A DNA stretch of 64,000 bases from contig CAIQVH010000030.1 in assembly GCA_903875215.1 (NCBI GenBank), positions 124,001-188,000 on the forward strand. The letters are read 5' to 3'. This document shows positions 48,496 to 56,612 of this stretch, in pieces; position 1 is the stretch's first letter; each line of letters starts with the position of its first letter. The DNA is from an uncultured Anaerolineae bacterium (GTDB lineage: Bacteria > Chloroflexota > Anaerolineae > Anaerolineales > Villigracilaceae). The notes beneath the pieces are model-generated. The model was not told the origin of the DNA and ran no database searches. It was given only the letters and a program-made list of their open reading frames with translations. The position numbers and the translations under genes are program-made.

Positions 48496-50046
48496 ATGCG
48501 CCGTTACCTTTACTTCACCGTCTTTTTTTCGGGCATGACCACCCTGGCCGCCGAATTTGGCGCCTCGCGCCTTTTCCAGACCATTTATGGATCCAGCAAC
48601 CTGGTCTGGGCGAGCATCATTGGGCTGATCATGGTCTATTTTGCCGTGGGTTACCGCATTGGCGGGCGCCTGGCCGACCGCTCACCCAGCCCGCGCACGT
48701 TATTCACGGTGCTGGCGCTGGGCGCATTTACGCTGGGCGTGGTGCCGTTCATCGCCCAGCCGGTCTTACGTGGCGCAGCGTTGGCCTTCGATAGCCTCAA
48801 TATGGAAGTGGCCTTCGGTGCGTTTGCCGCCACGTTGATTTTATTCAGCCTGCCCATTACCTTGCTGGCATTCACCTCGCCCTTTGCCATCCGCCTGTTA
48901 ATGGATGACCCGGCCCGCGCCGGGAACGTCTCTGGAGATGTGTACGCCCTTTCCACTCTGGGTTCTGTGATCGGTTCGTTTTTGCCGACGCTGGTGCTTT
49001 TTCCGCTGGTGGGCGTGACGCGCACGTTTTTGCTTTTTAGCGGGACTCTGCTGCTCGTGGCGTTAATCGGTTTGTGGCGGGAGGCCGGCTTCAGGGTGGT
49101 GCTCCCTTTTTTGAGTCTGCCGCTCGTGCTGGGCGGAATCGCCCTGGTCAATGATTACCGCATCAAATCCAGCCCCGGGCAAATTTACGAAACGGAATCA
49201 GCCTACAACTACATCGAAGTGCTGGCGAATGGCGAGACGCGCTACTTGCGCCTGAACGAGGGGCAGGGCGTGCACTCGCAGTATCACCCCACCGAATTGT
49301 TTTACGGCGGCCCGTGGGAGCAATTTTCGGTCGGGCCATTGTTCAATGCCCCGCCGTTCAACTTTCGCCAGGTCAGGCGTATTGCCATCGTCGGCCTGGC
49401 GGCTGGCACGGCTGCGCGTCAGGCCAGCGCCATTTATGGCGATATCCCGATTGATGGCTGGGAAATTGATCCGGCCATCATTGCGGTCGGGCAGACTTAT
49501 TTTGGGATGACGATGCCCAATCTGAAGGTGTACGCGGCAGACGGGCGCTGGGGCCTGGAGCACAGCTCGTACCAATATGACCTGATCGCGATTGACGCCT
49601 ACCGCCCGCCCTACATTCCCCCGCACCTGACCACGCAGGAATTTTTTGCCATCTGCGCCGCGCACCTGACGGATACCGGCGTGCTGGTTGTTAACGTGGG
49701 CCGCGCGCCCACCGACCGGCGGCTGATCGATGACCTGGCGGCCACAATCCGCACGTCTCTGCCTTCCACGCATGTGATGGACCTCCCTTACACGTTCAAC
49801 TCGATGTTGTTTGCCACCCGGCAGCCCAGCTCGCGTGAAAATCTGGCCGCCAATCTGACTCTTTTGCAGGCCGATCCGGCCGCGCCGGCTCTGTTGGTTC
49901 AGGCCGCCACCGTGGCCGCCACAGCGCTGCAACCCGACCCCACAGGCGGCATGGTCTACACGGATGACCGCTCGCCGATTGAGTGGGTGACGAACAGCCT
50001 GGTACTGAATTTCATCCTCGGCGGCGGAATTGACCAATTGCAATAG
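48496..50046 (+). CDS. fused membrane/spermidine-synthase-like protein
   Basis: The 516-residue protein has about seven helices in the first 230 residues (GMTTLAAEFGASRLFQ, then a RIGGRLADRSPSPRT loop). A C-terminal Rossmann-type aminopropyltransferase-like domain follows: IAIVGLAAGTAARQASAIYG, GWEIDPAIIAVG and DLIAIDAYRPPYIPPHLTTQ. This fusion is frequent in Chloroflexota and other bacteria. The DAYRPPYIP motif replaces the usual catalytic region of polyamine synthases, so the real substrate is uncertain. Confidence 0.85.
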   Translation: MRRYLYFTVFFSGMTTLAAEFGASRLFQTIYGSSNLVWASIIGLIMVYFAVGYRIGGRLADRSPSPRTLFTVLALGAFTLGVVPFIAQPVLRGAALAFDSLNMEVAFGAFAATLILFSLPITLLAFTSPFAIRLLMDDPARAGNVSGDVYALSTLGSVIGSFLPTLVLFPLVGVTRTFLLFSGTLLLVALIGLWREAGFRVVLPFLSLPLVLGGIALVNDYRIKSSPGQIYETESAYNYIEVLANGETRYLRLNEGQGVHSQYHPTELFYGGPWEQFSVGPLFNAPPFNFRQVRRIAIVGLAAGTAARQASAIYGDIPIDGWEIDPAIIAVGQTYFGMTMPNLKVYAADGRWGLEHSSYQYDLIAIDAYRPPYIPPHLTTQEFFAICAAHLTDTGVLVVNVGRAPTDRRLIDDLAATIRTSLPSTHVMDLPYTFNSMLFATRQPSSRENLAANLTLLQADPAAPALLVQAATVAATALQPDPTGGMVYTDDRSPIEWVTNSLVLNFILGGGIDQLQ

Positions 50047-50112
50047 CCGCGCCTGCCCGGCCTATAAATTAAAATATTCCATTTCTGCGACTCTGTTAAG
50101 GAGATCTTTCCC

Positions 50113-50769
50113 ATGTCTGTGAGAATTTCCCTGCTCCTTTCCTGGCTGACTGCGCTGCTCGTACCCCTGGCCTTGATCATGCTGGGGGTGCGCCTGCTGA
50201 TGACGCCGCTTTTCCCCACGATTGAATACCGTCTGCCCGGCTTCCCGGCGGATAATTATGGCTTCTCCCTGCAGGATCGGGTGCGCTGGGCTATCCCCTC
50301 CATCGACTACCTGGTCAACTCAGCTGAAATCTCCTACCTGGCCGACTTGAAATTTGATGACGGTACGCCCATCTACAACGAGCGCGAGCTCAGCCATATG
50401 CACGATGTCAAGAATGTGGTGCAACTGCTGCTAACCGTCTGGTTTTTTGACCTGGGCTTTTTGGGGCTATTGGGGGTGTGGGCCTGGCGCGCAGGCTGGC
50501 TGGATGCGTATCGTAACGGGATCCGGCAGGGCGGGTGGCTGACGGTGGGTCTGTTGGTGGGGCTGGGGGCGTTTGCATCCATCTCATTCTGGCAGTTTTT
50601 TGCCTGGTTCCACAGCCTGTTCTTTCAGGGTGACACCTGGCTGTTTGAATTTTCTGATACGTTGATCCGCCTTTTCCCGCTGCGCTTCTGGCAGGACGCG
50701 GTCATCTTCATCGTAGCGATGGCTCTGCTGGCGGGTTTGGGCCTGGGCTGGGGCTTGCGGAAACGCTGA
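50113..50769 (+). CDS. TIGR01906/DUF1461 family integral membrane protein
   Basis: The 218-residue protein has five hydrophobic segments, and after the first comes a long loop with INSAEISYL-like sequence and ELSHMHDVKNVVQLL. That ELSHM-DVK box is characteristic of the DUF1461/TIGR01906 family. Function is unknown; members occur in Gram-positives and Chloroflexota. AAGGAG lies 9 nt before the ATG. Confidence 0.82.
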   Translation: MSVRISLLLSWLTALLVPLALIMLGVRLLMTPLFPTIEYRLPGFPADNYGFSLQDRVRWAIPSIDYLVNSAEISYLADLKFDDGTPIYNERELSHMHDVKNVVQLLLTVWFFDLGFLGLLGVWAWRAGWLDAYRNGIRQGGWLTVGLLVGLGAFASISFWQFFAWFHSLFFQGDTWLFEFSDTLIRLFPLRFWQDAVIFIVAMALLAGLGLGWGLRKR

Positions 50770-50822
50770 CCGCCAGGGTTGCTGCGCGAACCTCAATTCT
50801 GCAAGCCGGGTTCTATCTCGTG

Positions 50823-50828
50823 TATAAT
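50823..50828 (+). promoter_or_regulatory. -10 box of the fabG-asp23-nusB-tat operon
   Basis: TATAAT lies 20 nt before the fabG ATG with AGGAGA in between, so the leader would be about 14 nt and carry a ribosome site. No good -35 box is visible. Confidence 0.5.
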
Positions 50829-50848
50829 TCCCCAACAGGAGAGATGAG

Positions 50849-51607
50849 ATGAGTGATTTATTGTCATTGCAGGATAAAGTTGCGGTGGTGACAGGTGGTT
50901 CGCGCGGTATCGGCCGCGCCGTGGCACTTGAGCTGGCCCGCCGCGGGGCGAAAGTGGTCGTGAATTACAATAAGTCGCCCGAAGCGGCGCAGGCGGTGGT
51001 CAGCGAGATTCAGTCCTGGGGTGGGCAGGCGGCTGCCTTCCAGGCGGATGTCTCGGATGCGGCGGCGGCGCAGAATCTGATCAAGTGTGCCATCGACACA
51101 TTTGGAGATCTGCACATCCTGGTGAATAATGCCGGGATTACGCGTGACATGGTGATCATGATGATGTCTGAGCAGGATTGGGACACGGTGCAGGACACCA
51201 ACCTGAAATCTACGTTCAACTGTTCAAAAGCGGCCGTAAAGCACATGCTGCGCAAGCGTTATGGGCGTATCATTAGCATTGCCTCGGTGGCCGGACAGAT
51301 GGGTAACCCTGGCCAGACGAATTATTCCGCCTCCAAGGCCGGGCAGATTGGTTTTACCAAGGCGCTGGCGCGCGAGGTGGCGGCGCGCAATATCACCGTC
51401 AATGCCGTTGCGCCCGGTTTTGTGGATACTGAAATTCTCGCTTCCATGCCGCCCGAAACCCTGGAAGCGGCTCTCAAGCTGGTTCCACTGGCGCGCAAGG
51501 GAAAACCCGAAGAAATTGCTTATGCTGTGGCATTCCTCGCCAGCGACCAGGCCGCCTACATCACCGGCCAGACGCTGGGTGTGGATGGCGGCATGGCGAT
51601 GATGTAA
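50849..51607 (+). CDS. fabG: 3-oxoacyl-ACP reductase (FabG-type SDR)
   Basis: The 252-residue enzyme reduces 3-oxoacyl-ACP in fatty-acid synthesis. Motifs are VTGGSRGIGRAVALELARRG, LVNNAGITRD, SIASVAGQMG (Ser), YSASKAGQIGFTKAL (Tyr, Lys) and ITGQTLGVDGGMAMM at the end. All residues of the catalytic triad are present. It is the first gene of an operon with Asp23, nusB and tat genes. Confidence 0.88.
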   Translation: MSDLLSLQDKVAVVTGGSRGIGRAVALELARRGAKVVVNYNKSPEAAQAVVSEIQSWGGQAAAFQADVSDAAAAQNLIKCAIDTFGDLHILVNNAGITRDMVIMMMSEQDWDTVQDTNLKSTFNCSKAAVKHMLRKRYGRIISIASVAGQMGNPGQTNYSASKAGQIGFTKALAREVAARNITVNAVAPGFVDTEILASMPPETLEAALKLVPLARKGKPEEIAYAVAFLASDQAAYITGQTLGVDGGMAMM

Positions 51608-51618
51608 GGAGAAAAAAT

Positions 51619-51978
51619 ATGACTGATGAACATCGTTCCCCTGGCAAGACCACCCTGGCCCCGGAAGTGTTGCTGACCATTGCACGCATGGCGGCTCTCA
51701 GCGTGGAAGGTGTGCGGCACCTGGCGCCCATCCCCGGCGGGTTTGACCGTCTCTTTCGGCGCGGCGCAGATGATGGGGTGCAGGTGACTGTCGAAGATGA
51801 CCTGGTTTTTGTCGAGTTGTACCTGGTGTTGGCGGAAGATGTCAACGTCCGCGAGGTCAGCCGCAATGTGCAGGTGCAGGTTGCCCGCTCCATTTCTGAA
51901 ATGGTTGGTATGGAAGTTGGGCACGTCAACATCCATATTGAAGATATTGAATACAAGGCAGAAAAAAAATCGTTATGA
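51619..51978 (+). CDS. Asp23/Gls24 family envelope stress protein
   Basis: The 119-residue protein has the Asp23 domain: VLLTIARMAALSVEGVRHLA, then VQVTVEDDLVFVELYLVLAE and VQVQVARSISEMVGMEVGHV, and HIEDIEY at the end. Members are linked to cell-envelope stress and often precede nusB, as here. The stop overlaps the nusB ATG (ATGA). Ribosome site AAGGAG, 8 nt before the start. Confidence 0.88.
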   Translation: MTDEHRSPGKTTLAPEVLLTIARMAALSVEGVRHLAPIPGGFDRLFRRGADDGVQVTVEDDLVFVELYLVLAEDVNVREVSRNVQVQVARSISEMVGMEVGHVNIHIEDIEYKAEKKSL

Positions 51979-52427
51979 AGTCTCGCACCAGGGCGCGTTC
52001 CTTGGCCCTGCAAGTACTTTACGAAGTAGATATCGCCGATCACTTGCCGGGCACGGTTCTCGATGAGCGCCTGGAAGAAGCGCGGGAAGAGGATCAAGCC
52101 GGGTATGATCAGGACGTGGTTGATTTTGCCCGGCAGATCATTTTTGGTGTTTATCCCCTGGCACAAAAACTGGATGAGGTCATCGCCGAATATGCGCCAG
52201 AGTGGCCGTTTGACCAGATTTCGGCAATTGACCGGAATATTTTGCGCATCGCCACCTGGGAGTTCTTTGTTTCGGGCAAAACCCCGCTCAAGGTGGCGAT
52301 CAATGAGGCTGTTGAGCTGGCGAAGTATTTCAGTTCCGAGACCACGTCTCGCTTTGTCAATGGCGTTCTGGGCAGCCTGGCCGATCATCAAAATATCATT
52401 GCGCAGCAGTTCAAGAAAGGTGACTGA
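51975..52427 (+). CDS. nusB: transcription antitermination factor NusB
   Basis: The 150-residue all-helical protein matches NusB: RTRARSLALQVLYEVDIADH at the N-terminus, IDRNILRIATWEFFVSGKTP and KVAINEAVELAKYFSSETTSR, with FVNGVLGSL near the end. It binds boxA RNA with NusE in rRNA antitermination. The stop overlaps the next ATG (TGATG). Confidence 0.92.
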   Translation: MKSRTRARSLALQVLYEVDIADHLPGTVLDERLEEAREEDQAGYDQDVVDFARQIIFGVYPLAQKLDEVIAEYAPEWPFDQISAIDRNILRIATWEFFVSGKTPLKVAINEAVELAKYFSSETTSRFVNGVLGSLADHQNIIAQQFKKGD

Positions 52428-52816
52428 TGGAGATCCTGGGTGTTGGCCTGCCTGAAATTGGCTTTATTGTGATCCTGGCTCTGATTTTGCTTGGCCCCAA
52501 GGATATGGTCAAGGCTGGTCAAACGATCGGAAGTTTTTTGCGGAAACTGGTCATGTCTCCGACCTGGCAGGCGGTGCGTACCACGGGCAAGGAAATCCAG
52601 GCCCTGCCGACCAAACTGATGCGGGATGCCGGGTTGGAGGAACTGCGCGAGATGGAAAAAGAAATCCAGACCTCTGCAAATAAGAACCTGGCCGTCATTC
52701 AATCCGTGGAAAACCAGATCCTGGCGGGTGGCGCGCCCACCCCTCCGCAGCCTGTTCAGCCTTCTGGTGAATCGCAGGCGCTGCAAACTCCCCCACAACC
52801 TCCGGCTGTCTCCTGA
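52427..52816 (+). CDS. tatB: twin-arginine translocase subunit TatA/TatB
   Basis: The 129-residue protein has a short N-terminal membrane helix (GLPEIGFIVILALILLGPKD) with the polar residue Glu at position 10 and the GP hinge, followed by an amphipathic helix (MVKAGQTIGSFLRKLVM), a charged helical part and a Pro/Gln-rich tail. The length and Glu suggest TatB instead of TatA, but the two are hard to separate. It lies 6 nt before tatC. Confidence 0.85.
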   Translation: MEILGVGLPEIGFIVILALILLGPKDMVKAGQTIGSFLRKLVMSPTWQAVRTTGKEIQALPTKLMRDAGLEELREMEKEIQTSANKNLAVIQSVENQILAGGAPTPPQPVQPSGESQALQTPPQPPAVS

Positions 52817-52822
52817 CCCTAT

Positions 52823-53731
52823 ATGGAAAAAATTCGTCGCGCTTTATTTTGGCTGCTCGCTGCGCCATTTCGGCTGGTTTTTTGGATCATTCTGCTGCCA
52901 TTCCGTTTGCTGGGCTGGCTGTTTCGTCCGCTGTTAGAGAAGGTTCGGCAGGGGCGCATCTACCGTTTCATGACCGAAGTTCCCGAAGACCGGCCGGCCA
53001 TGGAAGCCATCTCCGACGCTTTTCAAGCTCCGGCGGGGTTGCTGGATCAGCTGGATGCCGTCCGCAAGCATTTGTTGCGCATGTTGCTGGGCATAATTGT
53101 GGCGGTGGGGGTTTCTTTTTATTTTACAAATAATCTGATCGCATACCTGTCTGTGCCGGTGGGCGGCCTGCAAAACCTGCAAGCCATTGAGGTGACTGAA
53201 TCGCTGAGCGTTTTTATGCGCGTGGCATTGATCTCTGGCCTGGCGTTGGCTTCGCCTTACGTTGTCTTTGAGATCTGGCTGTTCGCCGCGCCAGGGCTCA
53301 TGCCGCGTTCCCGCCAGCTGGGGCTTTTTTCCATTCCGCTGGCGTTGATCTTCTTCCTGGGCGGCATGGCCTTCGCCTACTACGTCATGATGCCCACCGC
53401 GCTGCCGTTCTTGCTCGATTTTCTCGGCATCCAGGCCCGGTTGCGGCCCGATTCCTACTTCCAGTTCGTCACCAGCCTGATGTTCTGGATTGGGATTGCG
53501 TTTGAGTTTCCGCTGGTGATTTTTGCCGTTTCAGCCATGGGGCTGATCGAGCCCAAGACGCTGCTCCAGCAGTGGCGGCTGGCCGTTGTGCTGATTGCCG
53601 TCCTTTCAGCGGTCATCACGCCCACCGTGGATCCCGTCAACATGGGGCTGGTGATGGCGCCGATGATCGGTCTCTATTTTCTCAGCATTGTCTTTAGCGC
53701 GATTGCGCGCGCCACCAACAAGCCCAAGTAA
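52823..53731 (+). CDS. tatC: twin-arginine translocase subunit TatC, atypical
   Basis: The 302-residue protein has six membrane helices (about 85-295) and family landmarks VPVGGLQNLQAIEVTESLSV, ASPYVVFEIWLFAAPGL and GIAFEFPLVIFAVSAMG. About 70 extra residues with hydrophobic/basic character precede helix 1 (PFRLVFWIILLPFRLLGWLF). By eye, E. coli E15 corresponds to A79 and E103 to S163, while F94 (F154), P48 (P112) and E170 (E228) are kept. Both glutamates contact the twin-arginine motif in E. coli, so signal recognition may differ. A terminator follows. Confidence 0.9.
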   Translation: MEKIRRALFWLLAAPFRLVFWIILLPFRLLGWLFRPLLEKVRQGRIYRFMTEVPEDRPAMEAISDAFQAPAGLLDQLDAVRKHLLRMLLGIIVAVGVSFYFTNNLIAYLSVPVGGLQNLQAIEVTESLSVFMRVALISGLALASPYVVFEIWLFAAPGLMPRSRQLGLFSIPLALIFFLGGMAFAYYVMMPTALPFLLDFLGIQARLRPDSYFQFVTSLMFWIGIAFEFPLVIFAVSAMGLIEPKTLLQQWRLAVVLIAVLSAVITPTVDPVNMGLVMAPMIGLYFLSIVFSAIARATNKPK

Positions 53732-53751
53732 CCCATCCTTTGTTCTGATAG

Positions 53752-53794
53752 GACGCAAAGCATGGCGCCTCCCATGACCTTTGCGTCTTTGTTT
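53752..53794 (+). terminator. intrinsic terminator after tatC
   Basis: Stem GACGCAAAG-CATGG / CCATG-ac-CTTTGCGTC with a 2-nt bulge and a short loop, followed by TTTGTTTT. It ends the operon that begins with fabG. Confidence 0.82.
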
Positions 53795-53879
53795 TAATGT
53801 GAAGAATTCACGATCTTTAAGATGTGTTGAAATTGTAAAAATGCGCATAAAATAGAGGTATCTTCTGTTGCAATATGAA

Positions 53880-53921
53880 GGCGGGCCATGTCCTGACGCC
53901 GACTGGCGGCCCGCCAGGAGG
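53880..53921 (+). promoter_or_regulatory. leader hairpin touching the ribosome site of the GH113-like gene
   Basis: Arms GGCGGGCC (53880-53887) and GGCCCGCC (53908-53915) form an 8-bp stem with a smaller hairpin (GCC-gact-GGC) inside. The strong ribosome site AGGAGG (53916-53921) begins at the next base. The structure could keep the site accessible or control it. A weak TTGAAA/TAAAAT promoter (15-bp spacer) lies at 53827-53853. Confidence 0.45.
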
Positions 53922-53927
53922 AATGAG

Positions 53928-56429
53928 ATGAAATCCAAACAATCCCGTTTTGAGCACTTTGCCGCGCTGTTGATGCTGGTGTTGACCAGCCTTTCCTGCA
54001 CCTGGTCGCTGGTGGATCTTGGCCCGGTGGTGGCTCCAACGACCGTCCCCGGCAGCGGGGCCGGCCCGACCGCCACACCGGTGGCCCTGGCTGAGACGAC
54101 CTTCACCGTCAGCCTGCCCGCGCCGCTAAACCCCGGAGAGACCCTGGCCCTGGGAATTTTGGATGAAGTGACTGGCCTGGGCTTGAATCCGCAGTTGTAT
54201 GGCATGACCTCCGTCGATTCACTGACGTATACTGTCAAACTACCGCTCAACCTGAATTCCGTCATCAAGTATCGCTACTACCGCCAGGGTTCGGTTGCTG
54301 CAATCGAAGACTCGGTGCTGGGGACAGTGGTGCGCTACCGGCTTTATCACGTCACTGGCCCGGGCGGCAGCGTTGACCGCATTGCCTCGTGGACGGATAC
54401 TGACTTCTCGGGTGCCAGCGGCAGCCTGGCAGGTGTGGTGCTCGATTCGACCTCCGGGCGGCCGGTGCCGAATATTCTCGTCAATGCCGGCGGAATTTCC
54501 ACCTGGACCGATTCGCTTGGCCAGTTCCGCATTGAGCGCCTGCCGGTGGGGACGCACACCCTGCTGGCGCTTGCCCCAGATGGCATGTTCACCACCTTCC
54601 AGCAGGGCGCCGCAGTGGCCGCCGACCTGGTTACCAATGCCCCGGTCTCCATTCAGCCAGTACCGACGGTGCAGGTGACTTTCCTCGTCACGCTTCCGGC
54701 TGATACCGTGCTCGGCGCGCCGGTGCGCCTGGCTGGCAATTTGCTCCAGCTGGGCAATACTTTTGCCGATCTGGATGGCGGCCTGAGCACGGTGGCCACG
54801 CGCATGCCCACCCTCTCCAGCGGGGCTGATGACCGCCAGAGCATTACTCTCACTCTTCCGGTCGGCGCGGATGTGCGTTACAAGTACACGCTCGGCGATG
54901 GCTTCTGGAATGCCGAACACGCCAGCGACGGCGCATTCGTGGTGCGCCAGCTGATTATCCCCGCGCAGGATTTGGTGGTGGAAGATACCATCGCCACCTG
55001 GTCGGCCGGCAACTCAGCGCCGATTTTATTCCAGGTAACGGTGCCGGCCAATACGCCGCTCGAAGAGACTGTTTCCATCCAGTTCAACCCCTACGGGTGG
55101 ACGGAATCCTTCCCCATGTGGCCGTTGGGCGGCAACCAGTGGGTTTACAAGCTCTACAGCCCGCTTAATATTCTCGGCTCGTTCCATTATCGCTACTGCC
55201 GCAACGATCAATGCGGATCGGCTGACGATATCGCGACAGCGGCCACCAAGGCCGACAGCCGCTCGGTCAGCACCAGCCTGACGGGCGAAACGCTCCAGGA
55301 TTCGGTCAATGCCTGGGCGTGGTGGCCCGAATCGGAGCCGGGGACGATCATTGCCGTGCCGATCACGCCGCGGGCGGGCGGTTTTTGGGCCGGGGTGGAG
55401 TTTTCTCCCAATTATCATCCCAACTGGCAGGCGTTGCTGCCCGCCGCCATGCAGTCGGTGCAGGCCCTCGGCACCAACTATGTGATTTTGACCCCCACCT
55501 GGACGGCCAGCCTGGCCAACCCGTTGGTATTTGCGCCCACCCCTGGCCGGGATGCGCTCTGGTTTGATACGCTCCAGGCCGTGCAGTATGCCCGCGCCCA
55601 GAATTTGAGCGTGGCCCTGTTTGCCGCTCCACGCCTGTTGCCTTCCACGACCGATTTCTGGATGCAAGCCCAGCGCAGCCCGGACTGGTGGAACGCCTGG
55701 TTTGAACGCTACCGCGCTTTTGCGCTTTACCACGCCGACCTGGCCAACCAGGCCGGGGCGCAGACGCTCATTTTGGGCGGCGAAGCCGTCATGCCTGCCC
55801 TGCCCGGCGGCCTGCTGGCGGATGGCTCGCCTTCGGGGGCGCCCGCCGAGGCCGAGGCGAAGTGGCGCGCCATTTTAACGGAAGTTCGGCAGCGGTTTGG
55901 TGGGCAGGTTTTGTGGGCCCATCCCTATCGCGGCACGCTTGTTCCGGCTCCCGCTTTTGTGGATCAAGTGGATGCCATCTACCTGCTCTGGTCTGCGCCG
56001 CTGGCTGCCGACCCGGCCGGCCAGACGACCGAATCACTGGCCGCCGCTGCGGTAGCCCGCCTGGATGGCGAGGTGCAGCCCTTCCTGAACGCGGCGGGCA
56101 AGGGCGTGGTGCTGGCGCTGGATTATCCCTCGGCCCAGGGCGCGGCCCAGGGCTGTGTTTCGGCGGGCGGCTCCGGCTGTCTCGATTGGCAGGCGCTGGC
56201 CCGTCCCAACCCCGATACCCCCTCGGCGGCGCTCGATTTGCAGGCCCAGGCTGACCTGTACCAGGCCATGCTCCAGGCGGTAAACCAGCGCAGTTGGGTG
56301 GGTGGCTTTATCAGCCGCGGTTACTATCCTCCGGCTCCGCTGATGGATAAGTCCTCCTCTGTGCGCGGTAAACCGGCCGCCGACCTGCTCTGGTACTGGT
56401 TCCCGCGCCTGACGGGCGCGGTGCAGTGA
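53928..56429 (+). CDS. lipoprotein with beta-sandwich domains and GH113-like TIM barrel
   Basis: The 833-residue protein begins with a lipoprotein signal (AALLMLVLTSLSC). Four beta-rich domains follow: about 50-160 and 240-365, which look like starch-binding/CBM20-type sandwiches (VIKYRYYRQGSV, VRYKYTLGDGFWNAEHASDG), a carboxypeptidase-regulatory-like domain between them (SGRPVPNILVNAGG), and a third sandwich at about 365-470 (FHYRYCRNDQCGS). The C-terminal 350 residues look like a GH113-type barrel: LGTNYVILTPTWTAS, LILGGEAVMPALPGG with a possible acid/base Glu, and GGFISRGYYPPAPLMDKSSS at the end. It would bind and cut an external polysaccharide at the cell surface. AGGAGG is 6 nt before the ATG; the longer frame from 53868 is rejected. 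Confidence 0.72.
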   Translation: MKSKQSRFEHFAALLMLVLTSLSCTWSLVDLGPVVAPTTVPGSGAGPTATPVALAETTFTVSLPAPLNPGETLALGILDEVTGLGLNPQLYGMTSVDSLTYTVKLPLNLNSVIKYRYYRQGSVAAIEDSVLGTVVRYRLYHVTGPGGSVDRIASWTDTDFSGASGSLAGVVLDSTSGRPVPNILVNAGGISTWTDSLGQFRIERLPVGTHTLLALAPDGMFTTFQQGAAVAADLVTNAPVSIQPVPTVQVTFLVTLPADTVLGAPVRLAGNLLQLGNTFADLDGGLSTVATRMPTLSSGADDRQSITLTLPVGADVRYKYTLGDGFWNAEHASDGAFVVRQLIIPAQDLVVEDTIATWSAGNSAPILFQVTVPANTPLEETVSIQFNPYGWTESFPMWPLGGNQWVYKLYSPLNILGSFHYRYCRNDQCGSADDIATAATKADSRSVSTSLTGETLQDSVNAWAWWPESEPGTIIAVPITPRAGGFWAGVEFSPNYHPNWQALLPAAMQSVQALGTNYVILTPTWTASLANPLVFAPTPGRDALWFDTLQAVQYARAQNLSVALFAAPRLLPSTTDFWMQAQRSPDWWNAWFERYRAFALYHADLANQAGAQTLILGGEAVMPALPGGLLADGSPSGAPAEAEAKWRAILTEVRQRFGGQVLWAHPYRGTLVPAPAFVDQVDAIYLLWSAPLAADPAGQTTESLAAAAVARLDGEVQPFLNAAGKGVVLALDYPSAQGAAQGCVSAGGSGCLDWQALARPNPDTPSAALDLQAQADLYQAMLQAVNQRSWVGGFISRGYYPPAPLMDKSSSVRGKPAADLLWYWFPRLTGAVQ

Positions 56430-56461
56430 GCGCTGCGCGCCATTTTTGTAAAGATTAGTGG

Positions 56462-56490
56462 TTGTAAGTGTAATTTATTTGTGATACACT
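56462..56490 (+). promoter_or_regulatory. promoter of a candidate small RNA
   Basis: TTGTAA (56462-56467) and TACACT (56485-56490) are 17 bp apart, and a TG one base before the -10 box gives an extended -10. No ORF of any length follows before a strong terminator 35 bp downstream. Confidence 0.6.
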
Positions 56491-56496
56491 AAGGCT

Positions 56497-56560
56497 AGCG
56501 AACCAGCATTGTTCGCATTCTCCTAACGGATGCCCAGGGCCGGGCATCCGTTTCTTTTTC
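56497..56560 (+). ncRNA. candidate small RNA of about 64 nt
   Basis: The predicted transcript starts about 7 nt after the -10 box. It has a 5' hairpin (GCGAAC/GTTCGC, 56498-56516), an unpaired linker with TTCTCCTAA (about 56517-56525), and a terminator hairpin with a U-tract. The linker is complementary to a Shine-Dalgarno AGGAG(A). This is the architecture of sRNAs that block ribosome sites. There is no start codon with an ORF. It is a prediction from sequence only, and a short untranslated leader of the next gene is excluded only if the terminator works. Confidence 0.45.
56525..56560 (+). terminator. intrinsic terminator before ygiQ
   Basis: An 11-bp perfect stem AACGGATGCCC/GGGCATCCGTT with a 6-nt loop, followed by TCTTTTTC. 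It ends both the candidate small RNA and any read-through from the GH113-like gene, whose stop is 96 bp upstream. Confidence 0.9.
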
Positions 56561-56599
56561 TTCACCTGCATTTCCGAAGGATGGCTGTTTGCAGGCTGT

Positions 56600-56605
56600 T
56601 ATAAT
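56600..56605 (+). promoter_or_regulatory. extended -10 box of the YgiQ gene, leaderless type
   Basis: TG-T-TATAAT ends 7 nt before the ATG at 56613, with no ribosome site between. The perfect extended -10 makes a missing -35 less surprising. Confidence 0.6.
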
Positions 56606-56612
56606 CGCTCCT

